Shown here piece by piece: positions 1-6,844 of a stretch of DNA of 20,733 nt (positions within the stretch are counted from its first letter, which is position 1; every line of letters starts with the position of its first letter). A program made the translations under genes and the position numbers. This DNA comes from Pseudomonadota bacterium (GTDB lineage Bacteria > Myxococcota > Myxococcia > Myxococcales > Myxococcaceae), in assembly GCA_023424585.1 (NCBI GenBank), contig JAFADT010000568.1, positions 1-20,733 on the forward strand. Direction: 5' to 3'. Below the pieces are notes generated by a model. It searched no databases and was not told the origin of the DNA. It saw only the letters and a list, made by a program, of their open reading frames with translations.

Positions 1-137
1 TGCGCCTCACGCCAGAGCGCTTCCTCCTGCCGTTCCTCGCCATCGGCTTCGTGTCGTCGCTGGCCGGGCCGCTCTTCCGCCGGCTGCGTCCGAACGCGGG
101 AGAGCACATCGGCGGTCGGGCCACGGCGCGCGGCTGA
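1..137 (+). CDS. C-terminal end of a membrane protein, possibly an MFS-type transporter (5' end outside window)
   Basis: Reading from base 3 there are 44 sense codons and then TGA at 135-137. The peptide has one strongly hydrophobic stretch (FLLPFLAIGFVSSLAGPLF), then a basic, Gly-rich cytoplasmic-type tail (RRLRPNAGEHIGGRA). A last transmembrane helix followed by an Arg-rich tail is common at the end of major-facilitator transporters, but 44 residues cannot fix the family. It converges on infC across about 350 bp. The frame choice rests on composition and the single hydrophobic helix; the other two frames give non-hydrophobic, Arg/Ser-rich peptides. Confidence 0.45.
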   Translation, partial: RLTPERFLLPFLAIGFVSSLAGPLFRRLRPNAGEHIGGRATARG

Positions 138-490
138 GGCGTCCGTCAGGCGCCGCCGCCAGGACCTCCGCGCGAGCCCCCGCCGGAGGGGCAGGCGGTC
201 CTCTGGCTTCGAGCCGCCGCGCGGACCCCAGGCGCGCTGACGTGCCCCGCCCGGCAGGAGCGGGTCGCCGGGCGTGCCGGTGCCAGCGCGATGCTCGCGG
301 TGGGCGAGACGTTCTTCCCTATGGCGCGGGGCCGCCGCCGTCGCGCCCGGCTGGCGGGGCAGGTACTGCCCGAGGTGGCGGGGTCAGGCCCTGGGAAACG
401 AACGCGGGCGGTCTCCCCGGGATGCCTCCCGAGGGGAACCGCCCGTGTACGCGTCTCCCGGCGAGGGGAGACGCGGGACGCTCGCGACGG
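138..490. other. Non-coding convergent intergenic region with hairpins
   Basis: No convincing gene is seen between the membrane-protein stop and the infC stop. The frames that are open here look like composition artefacts (runs of Arg, Gly, Pro). The part next to infC holds two hairpins, annotated separately. The ribosomal protein genes rpmI and rplT, which commonly follow infC in bacteria, are absent from this side. Confidence 0.6.
410..474 (-). terminator. Hairpin cluster downstream of infC, probable terminator
   Basis: Downstream of the infC stop on the minus strand lies a perfect 9-bp inverted repeat, GCGTCTCCC at 451-459 and GGGAGACGC at 466-474, with a 6-base loop. A second, imperfect stem at 410-440 pairs GGT..CCCC..GGGA with TCCC..GGGG..ACC. 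Neither has a clear U-tract, so any termination would be of the GC-hairpin type or Rho-assisted. They also lie in the path of the convergent upstream gene and could stop transcription both ways. Confidence 0.45.
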
Positions 491-1234
<744 letters not shown>

Positions 1235-1242
1235 GTGAACAT

Positions 1243-1247
1243 CCTCC
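1243..1247 (-). promoter_or_regulatory. infC ribosome binding site that decides the ATC start
   Basis: On the minus strand TTTTTGGAGGATGTTCAC precedes ATC at 1234. GGAGG is 8 nt from ATC and 11 nt from the following ATT, while the TTG at 1249 and ATG at 1242 overlap the Shine-Dalgarno and cannot be served by it. This supports initiation at AUC (or AUU), the class of codon used by infC in other bacteria. Confidence 0.75.
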
Positions 1248-1249
1248 AA

Positions 1250-1402
1250 AAAGGGTTAGCGGACCCACCACCCGTGAAGATGTGGCGGACCCTTCAATGT
1301 GGCAGTCCCCTCCGGCGGAGAAGGCAGGCAGGCGTGCCTTCCGCCCCTAGGGGCAGGGAGACGTGCAACGGACTCTATCCGGTTCACGTCCCTCCGGGGC
1401 AA
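1250..1402 (-). promoter_or_regulatory. infC leader and possible promoter region
   Basis: The minus strand here would be the infC leader. It holds a perfect 7-bp inverted repeat with an 8-base loop (GAAGGCA at 1320-1326, TGCCTTC at 1335-1341) and directly beside it the palindrome GCCCCTAGGGGC (1343-1354). Further upstream TTGCCC (1402-1397) and GATAGA (1379-1374) are 17 bp apart and could be weak -35/-10 boxes. That promoter reading is tentative because the -10 match is poor. The same stretch must also contain the 5' control region of the divergent protease gene. Confidence 0.3.
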
Positions 1403-1447
1403 GGTAACGCGGGTCACCCCCCATTCCCATGACCCCTGTTGCCTATG

Positions 1448-2704
1448 ATGCGGCTCATGGTGAAACGGTCCGCCGCGTCCGCTCGGGAGCGGACAAGATG
1501 CCGACCCCGGAGGGTGGTTGCGCTCGGGACCTGCCTGCTGCTCGGCTGCCTGCCCTCCTGCGGACCGGTGGACGCCGGCCCTTCCGAGGCTCCCAGGCCT
1601 GCCGGGGCCCGGACCCAGGACCTGGTGCAGGGGGCGGACGCGCCCGGGGACGCGGCGGCCGTGGCCCTGGTGGCCCGCCGTGTGCGCTGTGGAGGGGAGG
1701 CGCCGGTGCTCCTCTGCTCGGGGGCCCTCGTCGCGCCGGACGTGGTGCTGACGGCGGCGCACTGCCTGGCCGTCTTCGGCGAGGCGGGGCCCTACGAGGT
1801 CTTCCTGGGCCCCACGCTGCTCCCGGAGCCCGGGCCCGGAGGGCGGTTCGTGCGCGTCACGCGGGCCGTGGCCCACCCGGACTACGTCCCGGCCACGCAC
1901 GCCTGGGACGCGGCGCTCCTGCGGCTGGCGGTGCCCGTGACGGACGTCGCGCCCTACCGGCTCCCCGGCGCGGGTGATGCCCCGGTGGCGCCGGGAGACC
2001 CCGTGCGGGCGGTGGGCTACGGCGACACGAAGGACGCCACCCGCCCCGCGGGCCAGCGGCGGCAGGGCCAGCTCCAGGTGACGGGGGTTGCCGCCAGCGC
2101 CTTCCAGGCCGGACCCGCCCCGGCCATGACCTGCGTGGGGGACAGCGGAGGCCCGGTGCTGGGAGGCCCGGCCGGGAACGAGGTGCTCCAGGGGCTCACC
2201 GTCAGCGGCGACGTGGCCTGCCGGACGGAGGCGGTCCAGGTGCGGGTGGACGCGTTGGCGGACTTCCTCCGCCCCTTCCTGGAGGAGGCCCCGCCCCCGG
2301 CTCCCACCGCGCCGCTCCCCCTGGACGCCCTCTGCCAGGAGGCCTGCGCGAGCGACGCGGACTGCCCCTCGGGGCTGCTGTGCGTCAGCGCCGGGGACGC
2401 CCCCGCCCGCTGCCTCCTGCCCGCGCTCCAGGCCGGGGCCTACGGCGCGGCCTGCGCGGAGGACGCCGCCTGCGGCACGCAGGGCGTGTGCGCCCGGCTG
2501 GAGGTGGACGGGGAGGACGCCTGCCGCTGCTTCACCCCGTGCGAGGCCACCGTCGATCCATCGACCCCGGGGGACGAAGAGGCCGGGGGCGCTGGCGGGT
2601 GTGACAGCGGCGGCGGCGGCCTGGGCGCTACACTCGCCGTCCTGGTGGGGCTCTTCTGGCGACAGCCCCACCGCAGGATTCCAGGCAGCCGGCTCCGGAC
2701 GTGA
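1448..2704 (+). CDS. Secreted trypsin-like (S1) serine protease with Cys-rich tail and MYXO-CTERM-like end
   Basis: The catalytic triad is complete on the numbering from ATG 1448: His105 in LTAAHC, Asp154 in HAWDAALLRL, and Ser233 in CVGDSGGPVLG, within a chymotrypsin-fold domain of about residues 68-277. A Cys-rich region follows (about 295-365; DADCPSGLLC, ACGTQGVC), and then Gly-Gly-Cys at 383-385, a hydrophobic segment (GLGATLAVLVGLFW) and a basic end. That tripartite end resembles the MYXO-CTERM surface-sorting signal, although the basic part is longer than usual. The N-terminus has many Arg and then LLLGC at 31-34, which could be a lipobox. Substrate is unknown. ATGs at 1445, 1448 and 1457 are all possible and none has a clear Shine-Dalgarno. 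Divergent from infC. Confidence 0.88.
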   Translation: MRLMVKRSAASARERTRCRPRRVVALGTCLLLGCLPSCGPVDAGPSEAPRPAGARTQDLVQGADAPGDAAAVALVARRVRCGGEAPVLLCSGALVAPDVVLTAAHCLAVFGEAGPYEVFLGPTLLPEPGPGGRFVRVTRAVAHPDYVPATHAWDAALLRLAVPVTDVAPYRLPGAGDAPVAPGDPVRAVGYGDTKDATRPAGQRRQGQLQVTGVAASAFQAGPAPAMTCVGDSGGPVLGGPAGNEVLQGLTVSGDVACRTEAVQVRVDALADFLRPFLEEAPPPAPTAPLPLDALCQEACASDADCPSGLLCVSAGDAPARCLLPALQAGAYGAACAEDAACGTQGVCARLEVDGEDACRCFTPCEATVDPSTPGDEEAGGAGGCDSGGGGLGATLAVLVGLFWRQPHRRIPGSRLRT

Positions 2705-2719
2705 CTCTGCGTGAGAGGG

Positions 2720-2774
2720 CCTACAGAACCGTAAATGTAGGCGAAACTCCCCGAATCAAACTCCGAGAATCAAG
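2720..2774 (+). promoter_or_regulatory. Palindrome and 14-bp tandem repeat upstream of LysM gene
   Basis: In the relatively AT-rich gap before the LysM gene, CCTACA (2720-2725) and TGTAGG (2736-2741) form a perfect inverted repeat around a 10-bp spacer. Six bases further on, a 14-bp unit CTCCNNGAATCAAR is repeated in tandem (2747-2760 and 2761-2774, 12 of 14 bases the same). The position fits an operator/promoter region for the gene starting at 2812. The cognate regulator is unknown. Confidence 0.4.
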
Positions 2775-2811
2775 CAACGACGTTTTCGGCAAACACGAGG
2801 GTCCCTCCCCC

Positions 2812-3414
2812 ATGGACTACAAGATCAAGTCGGGCGACACGCTGAGCGCGCTGGCCAAGCGCTTCAACACGGATGTGGATTCGCTGGTGAAGGCGAACCC
2901 GAACATCACCAACAAGGACCTCATCTACGCGGACGCGAACCTCAACGTCCCGGGCAGCAAGGATGAGTTCCAGGCGCAGGGCGTCGCCAAGGGTCCGGAC
3001 CTGACGGGCGGAGCGCAGGGTGCCCAGGGCTCGCAGCCCGTGGGCGACGTGCCCCCGGGCCAGGTGGGCGACTGGATCAAGCAGGCCATGGACATCCTCA
3101 AGGCCAACGGCGTCCCGGCGGACAAGATGAACCCCCAGGACATCGCGAAGATCATCGAGCACGAGTCCAGCGGGAACCCGAACGCCATCAACAACTGGGA
3201 CTCCAACGCGCAGAAGGGCACGCCGTCCATCGGCCTGATGCAGACCATCCAGCCCACGTTCGACGCGTACAAGCTCCCGGGCCACGACAACATCCGCAAC
3301 CCGGTGGACAACATCATCGCCGGCGTCCGCTACTCCATTGAGCGCTACGGCTCCGTGTCCAACGTCCCCGGCATCCAGGGCCTGAACAGCGGCAGCGGCT
3401 ACGTCGGCTACTGA
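2812..3414 (+). CDS. LysM-domain lytic transglycosylase-like protein without signal peptide
   Basis: A 200-residue protein. Residues 3-48 are one LysM peptidoglycan-binding repeat (YKIKSGDTLSALAKRF...LNVPG). A Gly/Gln/Pro linker follows to about 85. Residues about 108-180 match a soluble lytic transglycosylase (SLT) fold: the probable catalytic Glu118 is in EHESSGNPNAIN, followed by GLMQTIQPTF. The expected role is cleavage of the glycan backbone of peptidoglycan. The N-terminus begins directly with the LysM motif, so there is no Sec signal or transmembrane helix. Export would need another route, or the enzyme acts after lysis, as do similar domains in phage and tail-like particles. The start at ATG 2812 is preceded by GAGGG about 10 nt upstream. 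The frame stays open back to 2701 but that stretch looks non-coding. Confidence 0.88.
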   Translation: MDYKIKSGDTLSALAKRFNTDVDSLVKANPNITNKDLIYADANLNVPGSKDEFQAQGVAKGPDLTGGAQGAQGSQPVGDVPPGQVGDWIKQAMDILKANGVPADKMNPQDIAKIIEHESSGNPNAINNWDSNAQKGTPSIGLMQTIQPTFDAYKLPGHDNIRNPVDNIIAGVRYSIERYGSVSNVPGIQGLNSGSGYVGY

Positions 3415-3442
3415 CCGGCGCGAAGCGACACCAGACGCACCC

Positions 3443-3486
3443 CGCCCCGCGGTGGAAGACGGTCCCTCCGTCTCCCACGCGGGGCG
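3443..3486 (+). terminator. Long terminator-like hairpin after the LysM gene
   Basis: CGCCCCGCGGTGGAAGACGG (3443-3462) pairs with CCGTCTCCCACGCGGGGCG (3468-3486) over about 19 bp, with one bulge, one mismatch and a 5-base loop. TCGTCGTTT follows on the plus strand. It lies between the stop at 3414 and the convergent gene ending at 3509, so it probably terminates both. Confidence 0.75.
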
Positions 3487-3508
3487 TCGTCGTTTCCAGG
3501 AGCAGGCT

Positions 3509-3805
3509 TCAGCCCCCGTGCAGCGGGGAGCGGTCGCGCGGGCCGCCCATCCTCTTGATGTAGAGCTGGCTGGGCGCCTTCTTGCGCCCGCGCAACCCCG
3601 TGCCCCGGTTGTTGCGCTTGGGGCCGTGGTCTCCAGCGGCGGGGCCCAGCGTCACGCGCTTCAGCATCTTCTCCAGCTGAAGCTGTAGCGCCTCGTCATG
3701 AGGCAGGGTCTTGCGTCCATGGCTGGCCTGCACGCTCGGCTGGGCCGCATGGGGATCCACGCGTCGTCGGTTCTTGATGCCTGCCATTCGGGTCCGAACG
3801 GACAT
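3509..3805 (-). CDS. Small basic hypothetical protein
   Basis: A 98-residue protein rich in Arg, Lys, His and Gly (for example GIKNRRRVDPH and TGLRGRKKAPSQLYIKRMGG), with no Cys, no signal peptide and no membrane segment. The charge suggests nucleic-acid or ribosome binding, but no family is recognised. The start at ATG 3805 is well supported: AGGAGG lies 5 nt upstream (3816-3811). That Shine-Dalgarno is also one arm of a perfect hairpin, annotated separately. The gene follows the zinc-ribbon gene on the same strand after 180 bp. Confidence 0.7.
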   Translation of the reverse strand: MSVRTRMAGIKNRRRVDPHAAQPSVQASHGRKTLPHDEALQLQLEKMLKRVTLGPAAGDHGPKRNNRGTGLRGRKKAPSQLYIKRMGGPRDRSPLHGG

Positions 3806-3809
3806 GAAG

Positions 3810-3826
3810 TCCTCCTTTGAGGAGGA
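3810..3826 (-). promoter_or_regulatory. Hairpin sequestering the Shine-Dalgarno of the 98-residue gene
   Basis: On the minus strand TCCTCCT (3826-3820) pairs perfectly with AGGAGGA (3816-3810) around a 3-base loop. The 3' arm is the Shine-Dalgarno, ending 4-5 nt before the ATG. In RNA the ribosome site would be buried in a 7-bp stem whose 5' arm mimics the anti-Shine-Dalgarno of 16S rRNA. Confidence 0.6.
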
Positions 3827-3985
3827 GGTAGGAACCCCGGCGGGGCATTGCCATCCCTGGCGACGGGCGGGACAGGGGCCGCCCCGGGAGCATGCGGGCC
3901 GCGGGCGCCCGGTGGCGCGGGCTGGCAGCGGGAGAGCGGGCCGACGGTCTCCCGGGGACGGGAATCACGCCAGGCGCGGCGGCGC

Positions 3986-4492
3986 TCAGGTGAGGTCTTC
4001 GTTGCTCCGGCGGGCGCGCTTCTTCGCCTTGGGCTTGCTGCCCTTGGCCGCCTTCGGCTTCTCCGTGGTCTCCGGCGGGAACAGCCAGCCGTCCTGGGGG
4101 CGGGGCGCGGCGCTCACCGGCTCCAGGTGCTGACCCCGGCAGCCGCGGCACCAGGACTGCGGACGGCGCTGGCCCTGGCTCATGATGCGGAAGCCGAAGT
4201 CCTGCTCCGTGGGGCCCACGTGGCCGCAGCGCGGGCAGCGCGTCATGGACGTGGTGCCCGTCTCCTTGGCCTTCTCCCGCCCGTGCTCCACCACCAGCGC
4301 CAGCGCGGCGGCGAAGCCCAGCTTCCGCTCCGTGGGGATGTGGAACTGACGCGCGCGCTTGCGGCCGCCCCGGCCCATCACGGGCAGGAGGTCCAGGCCC
4401 CCCAGGAGGTTGCGCTGCTCCAGGACTCGCGACGGAGACGATGGCGGGGTCGAGTGGCTCACGCGATCATTTCTACGGGAGGGGTCTGACAT
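3986..4492 (-). CDS. Zinc-ribbon hypothetical protein with Lys-rich tail
   Basis: A 168-residue protein. Two CxxC knuckles (CPRCG, Cys86/Cys89; CRGCRG, Cys115/Cys118) make a four-cysteine zinc ribbon. Ahead of it is a basic and hydrophobic segment (GRKRARQFHIPTERKLGFAAALALV), and the last 25 residues are almost all Lys, Arg, Ala and Ser (GSKPKAKKRARR). A nucleic-acid-binding role is plausible but unproven, and the specific family is not recognised. The start at ATG 4492 has GGAG about 6 nt upstream (GTGGAGCGTCC). The frame remains open upstream to 4567, but without a better ribosome site. It is probably cotranscribed with the small basic gene downstream and is divergent from the DUF2267 gene. 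Confidence 0.75.
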   Translation of the reverse strand: MSDPSRRNDRVSHSTPPSSPSRVLEQRNLLGGLDLLPVMGRGGRKRARQFHIPTERKLGFAAALALVVEHGREKAKETGTTSMTRCPRCGHVGPTEQDFGFRIMSQGQRRPQSWCRGCRGQHLEPVSAAPRPQDGWLFPPETTEKPKAAKGSKPKAKKRARRSNEDLT

Positions 4493-4557
4493 GGACGCTC
4501 CACGCGCCGGGTCGCCAGGTCCCGCTCCATTCGGAGGTCTGGACACATGTTCAGTAA

Positions 4558-4583
4558 CCCCTGGCATTTCCAGGGGATTCCCC
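4558..4583. promoter_or_regulatory. Overlapping palindromes in divergent promoter region
   Basis: CCCCTGG (4558-4564) and CCAGGGG (4570-4576) form a perfect inverted repeat with a 5-bp spacer. The same GGGG pairs with the next CCCC in GGGGATTCCCC (4573-4583). The middle arm can therefore pair either way. The site sits between the divergent zinc-ribbon and DUF2267 genes and could be an operator or an RNA switch in the leader; no regulator is identified. Confidence 0.4.
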
Positions 4584-4591
4584 CGGAGGCC

Positions 4592-4620
4592 GGGCGGGGG
4601 TGGGGCGTCGGGGGGCGGGG
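4592..4620 (+). other. Potential G-quadruplex
   Basis: Five G-runs of 3, 5, 4, 6 and 4 bases are separated by loops of 1, 1, 4 and 1 bases (4592-4620). This meets the usual G3+/N1-7 quadruplex pattern with very short loops. It lies on the coding strand about 85 bp before the DUF2267 start, in the divergent promoter region. Confidence 0.5.
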
Positions 4621-4704
4621 CCCGCCTGCCCGCCGGGCGCGGACCGGCCCTCCGGTGCCCACCTTCCGGGAGGTCCCGTCCCCCTCACTGCTCAAGGTGT
4701 GCCC

Positions 4705-5163
4705 ATGGCCCAGGCCCACGAAACCGAAACCCAGAAGCATGGGCGCCACGCGCGGCGCCACGAAGCCCACCTGCGCGCCAGCTACGCGGCGTTCATCCGC
4801 CACCTGTCCGAGCTGGGCGCCATGCCCCCCGCGCTCGCCGAGTCCGCCGCCGTGTCGGTGCTGACCGCGCTGGAGCGCCGGCTCATGCCCAACGGCGCGC
4901 GCAACCTGGAGTCCCAGCTGCCGCGGATGCTGGTGGAGTTCCTGCCGCCGCCAGAGGAGCGCCCGCGCCATCCCCATCGCTTCGGCCGCGAAGAGCTGGT
5001 CGCGTCCGTGGCGGAGGACCTCCAGCTGCCGGAGGACGAGGCGGAGGTGGTGATCCGCACGGTGCTGCGCGCCATCCAGGACCAGATCTCGGAGGGCGAG
5101 GCGGACAAGGTCGCCAGCAACCTGCCCGCGGACCTGCGGGCCCTCTGGCGCCTCACGCAGTAG
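4705..5163 (+). CDS. DUF2267 family protein
   Basis: A 152-residue protein with no signal peptide. It contains the two helical repeats typical of DUF2267: residues about 26-80 (YAAFIRHLSELGAMPPALAE...LPRMLVEFL) and about 93-148 (FGREELVASVAEDL...ISEGEADKVASNLPADLRALW). The second repeat has the family hallmark GEADxxxxxLPxxLR. The biochemical role of DUF2267 proteins is not known. The start at ATG 4705 has AAGGTG 5 nt upstream; the longer open frame back to 4600 is G-rich leader and a poor coding match. It converges with the nucleotidase gene across 26 bp. Confidence 0.82.
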   Translation: MAQAHETETQKHGRHARRHEAHLRASYAAFIRHLSELGAMPPALAESAAVSVLTALERRLMPNGARNLESQLPRMLVEFLPPPEERPRHPHRFGREELVASVAEDLQLPEDEAEVVIRTVLRAIQDQISEGEADKVASNLPADLRALWRLTQ

Positions 5164-5180
5164 GCGCGAGGCGCCGGAGG

Positions 5181-5204
5181 GGCCCCGGGCTATTCCGCGG
5201 GGCC
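5181..5204 (+). terminator. Hairpin at convergent gene ends
   Basis: GGCCCCG (5181-5187) pairs with CGGGGCC (5198-5204) across a 10-base loop, preceded by a smaller GGCGC/GCGCC hairpin just after the DUF2267 stop. It overlaps the last codons of the convergent nucleotidase gene. There is no T-tract, so the assignment is tentative. Confidence 0.35.
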
Positions 5205-6683
5205 GCTGCCCGCGCCGTCCCCGGTGGTGAACACCGGGGTGCCGCCGGGGATGCTGGGGTCGTGCGGGAGGCTGCCGCGCGGGCTGCGCAGGTAGACGAA
5301 CGGCGTGGCGAAGAGGAAGTTGCTCACGCGCGACGTGTAGATGTCCGCGTAGCGCTCCACCTGCCGCGCCAGGTGGCTCTTGTCGTTGCCGGCGCGGGTG
5401 AGCAGGCCCCAGTGCGGGTTGGACAGCTCGCTGGCCGCGCGGGCCATGGGGCCCAGCTCCGCGTCCAGCGCCTCCAGCTCCGCGCGCAGCTCCGCGAGGC
5501 GCGCCACCAGGTCCCCCTCCGCGACGTCCGAGCGGGGGCCGTACTGGTGGCGCCGCCGCTGGAGCTCCAGGCGCACCTGGCAGCTCTCCGCCTCCAGGCG
5601 CTCCTTCTTGAGCATGCGCTCGCCGATGCGCACCTCCGTGGCGCGGAAGGCGGCGATGGCGCGCACCTCGTCCTCCAGCTCGCGCAGGATGAGCGCGGTG
5701 CGCCAGCGCAGCACGTTCTTGCTGACGTGCACGTCGCCGAACATGTGGTCGCCCACGTAGAGGATCTCATCGCCGGACAGGCCCAGGTGCCGCTCCAGCT
5801 CCAGCGCGCTGCCCCCGAAGTAGGGCTTGTTCTTGTCGAGCGGCCCGGAGTGCGGACGCAGGAGCGCCTCGCCGCCCACCTCCACCACCTCGAAGAGGGT
5901 GGCGCGCGTGGTGAAGAACTCGGGCTTGCGCGCGCTGACGATGACCACGTCGAACAACTGGCGCCAGGTCATGCCGTCGGGCAGGTGCCGGTCGAAGGCG
6001 AAGTGCATCATGGGCTCGGTGTAGGCCCACTCGCTGTTGGTGATGAGCAGCACCTTCTTGCCGGCGTTCTTCTGGTCCAGCAGCGCGAGCGGCGTCTCCG
6101 GGTCGTCGATGACGTAGCGCTCGGGGTTCGCGATGATCTCCGCCTTGAGGCGCCCCTGCATGTGCGTGGCGTCCAGGTTCTTGCGCACGTGCTCGTAGAG
6201 GTCCGCGTAGCCCATGGGGCCGGGGAGCTGGCCCGCGTCCAGGCGGTCCACCAGCTGCGCGTAGATGCAGGCCTCGGAGAGGGAGAAGAGGGTGTTGAGG
6301 AACACCCAGCGCCGGTCCGCCAGGTCGATGACGGTGCGGGCATAGGCCTCGCGCTGGGCCTCGAAGTCCATGGGGCGGCTGCCGTGCAGGGCCTTCTTCA
6401 CGAAGCCGAAGCGGTTGGCCTTGAGGAGGTTGCCCTTCGCGGTGTCGATGATGAGCCCGCGGATGGCGAGCATGGGGTCGAACGTCAGGTCGGCGACGGG
6501 CCAGCCCTGCTCCACCAGCCGGTCGCGAATGTATTCGTAGGCGCGGCGTTCCCACGCCTCCACGCGGTAGTGGATGAGCGTGTAGTCCATGTCGTAACCC
6601 ACGGCCTTGATGGCGCGCATGTTGAGGGTGCGGTTGCAGAACAGGCCGCGCTCGGGCGGAGGACCGAAGGAGTGAGGACGCAT
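5190..6683 (-). CDS. HAD-superfamily 5'-nucleotidase (HAD-IG, cytosolic purine nucleotidase type)
   Basis: A 497-residue cytosolic protein that probably removes the 5' phosphate from nucleoside monophosphates. HAD motif I is DMDYT, with nucleophile Asp31 and acid/base Asp33 on the numbering from ATG 6683. Motif II is LLITNS, a motif III lysine lies in ARKPEFF, and motif IV is GDHMFGDV, where the Asp residues bind Mg2+. After motif IV comes a charged heptad-like coiled-coil region (EVRIGERMLKKERLEAE... and ARLAELRAELEALDAELG), as in cN-II-type enzymes. The length fits the HAD-IG 5'-nucleotidase family. Start: ATG 6683 gives MRPHSFGPPPERGLFCNRTLN before the HAD core and has no strong Shine-Dalgarno. 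A Met nine residues before Asp31 is an alternative but would make the N-terminus unusually tight. Divergent from the START-domain gene. Confidence 0.9.
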   Translation of the reverse strand: MRPHSFGPPPERGLFCNRTLNMRAIKAVGYDMDYTLIHYRVEAWERRAYEYIRDRLVEQGWPVADLTFDPMLAIRGLIIDTAKGNLLKANRFGFVKKALHGSRPMDFEAQREAYARTVIDLADRRWVFLNTLFSLSEACIYAQLVDRLDAGQLPGPMGYADLYEHVRKNLDATHMQGRLKAEIIANPERYVIDDPETPLALLDQKNAGKKVLLITNSEWAYTEPMMHFAFDRHLPDGMTWRQLFDVVIVSARKPEFFTTRATLFEVVEVGGEALLRPHSGPLDKNKPYFGGSALELERHLGLSGDEILYVGDHMFGDVHVSKNVLRWRTALILRELEDEVRAIAAFRATEVRIGERMLKKERLEAESCQVRLELQRRRHQYGPRSDVAEGDLVARLAELRAELEALDAELGPMARAASELSNPHWGLLTRAGNDKSHLARQVERYADIYTSRVSNFLFATPFVYLRSPRGSLPHDPSIPGGTPVFTTGDGAGSGPAE

Positions 6684-6730
6684 GGGAGCAAGGCTTGCCA
6701 AGGCTTCCACGCAAAGTCGAGCGGCCCGTG

Positions 6731-6752
6731 TGCCCACGTCATCCCGTGGGCA
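6731..6752. promoter_or_regulatory. Perfect inverted repeat between divergent nucleotidase and START genes
   Basis: TGCCCACG (6731-6738) and CGTGGGCA (6745-6752) are perfect inverted arms around 6 bp. The site lies 48 bp upstream of the nucleotidase start and about 93 bp upstream of the START-protein start. It is placed to act as a shared operator or to form a leader hairpin. Confidence 0.4.
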
Positions 6753-6844
6753 GGCCCGGGGCGTCCAGGTGTCGGAAAGATGGGATACAGGTGACGCGCG
6801 CGCCGCCGGGGGCCGGCCACGCGCGCAACCGAAGGGCAGAAGAC

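Noticed and set aside
1256..2671. 471-codon minus-strand frame opposite the protease
   Set aside because: The plus-strand frame has an intact His-Asp-Ser triad and a Cys-rich domain; the minus frame is Gly/Arg/His filler.
2701..2811. Upstream extension of the LysM protein to GTG 2701
   Set aside because: It overlaps the protease stop, contains repeats and a palindrome typical of control DNA, and gives no signal peptide. ATG 2812 has its own Shine-Dalgarno.
4359..6794. 811-codon open frame on the plus strand
   Set aside because: It runs antisense through the zinc-ribbon and nucleotidase genes, and its product is low-complexity Arg/His/Val/Leu/Ala. Long antisense frames are expected at this GC3 bias.
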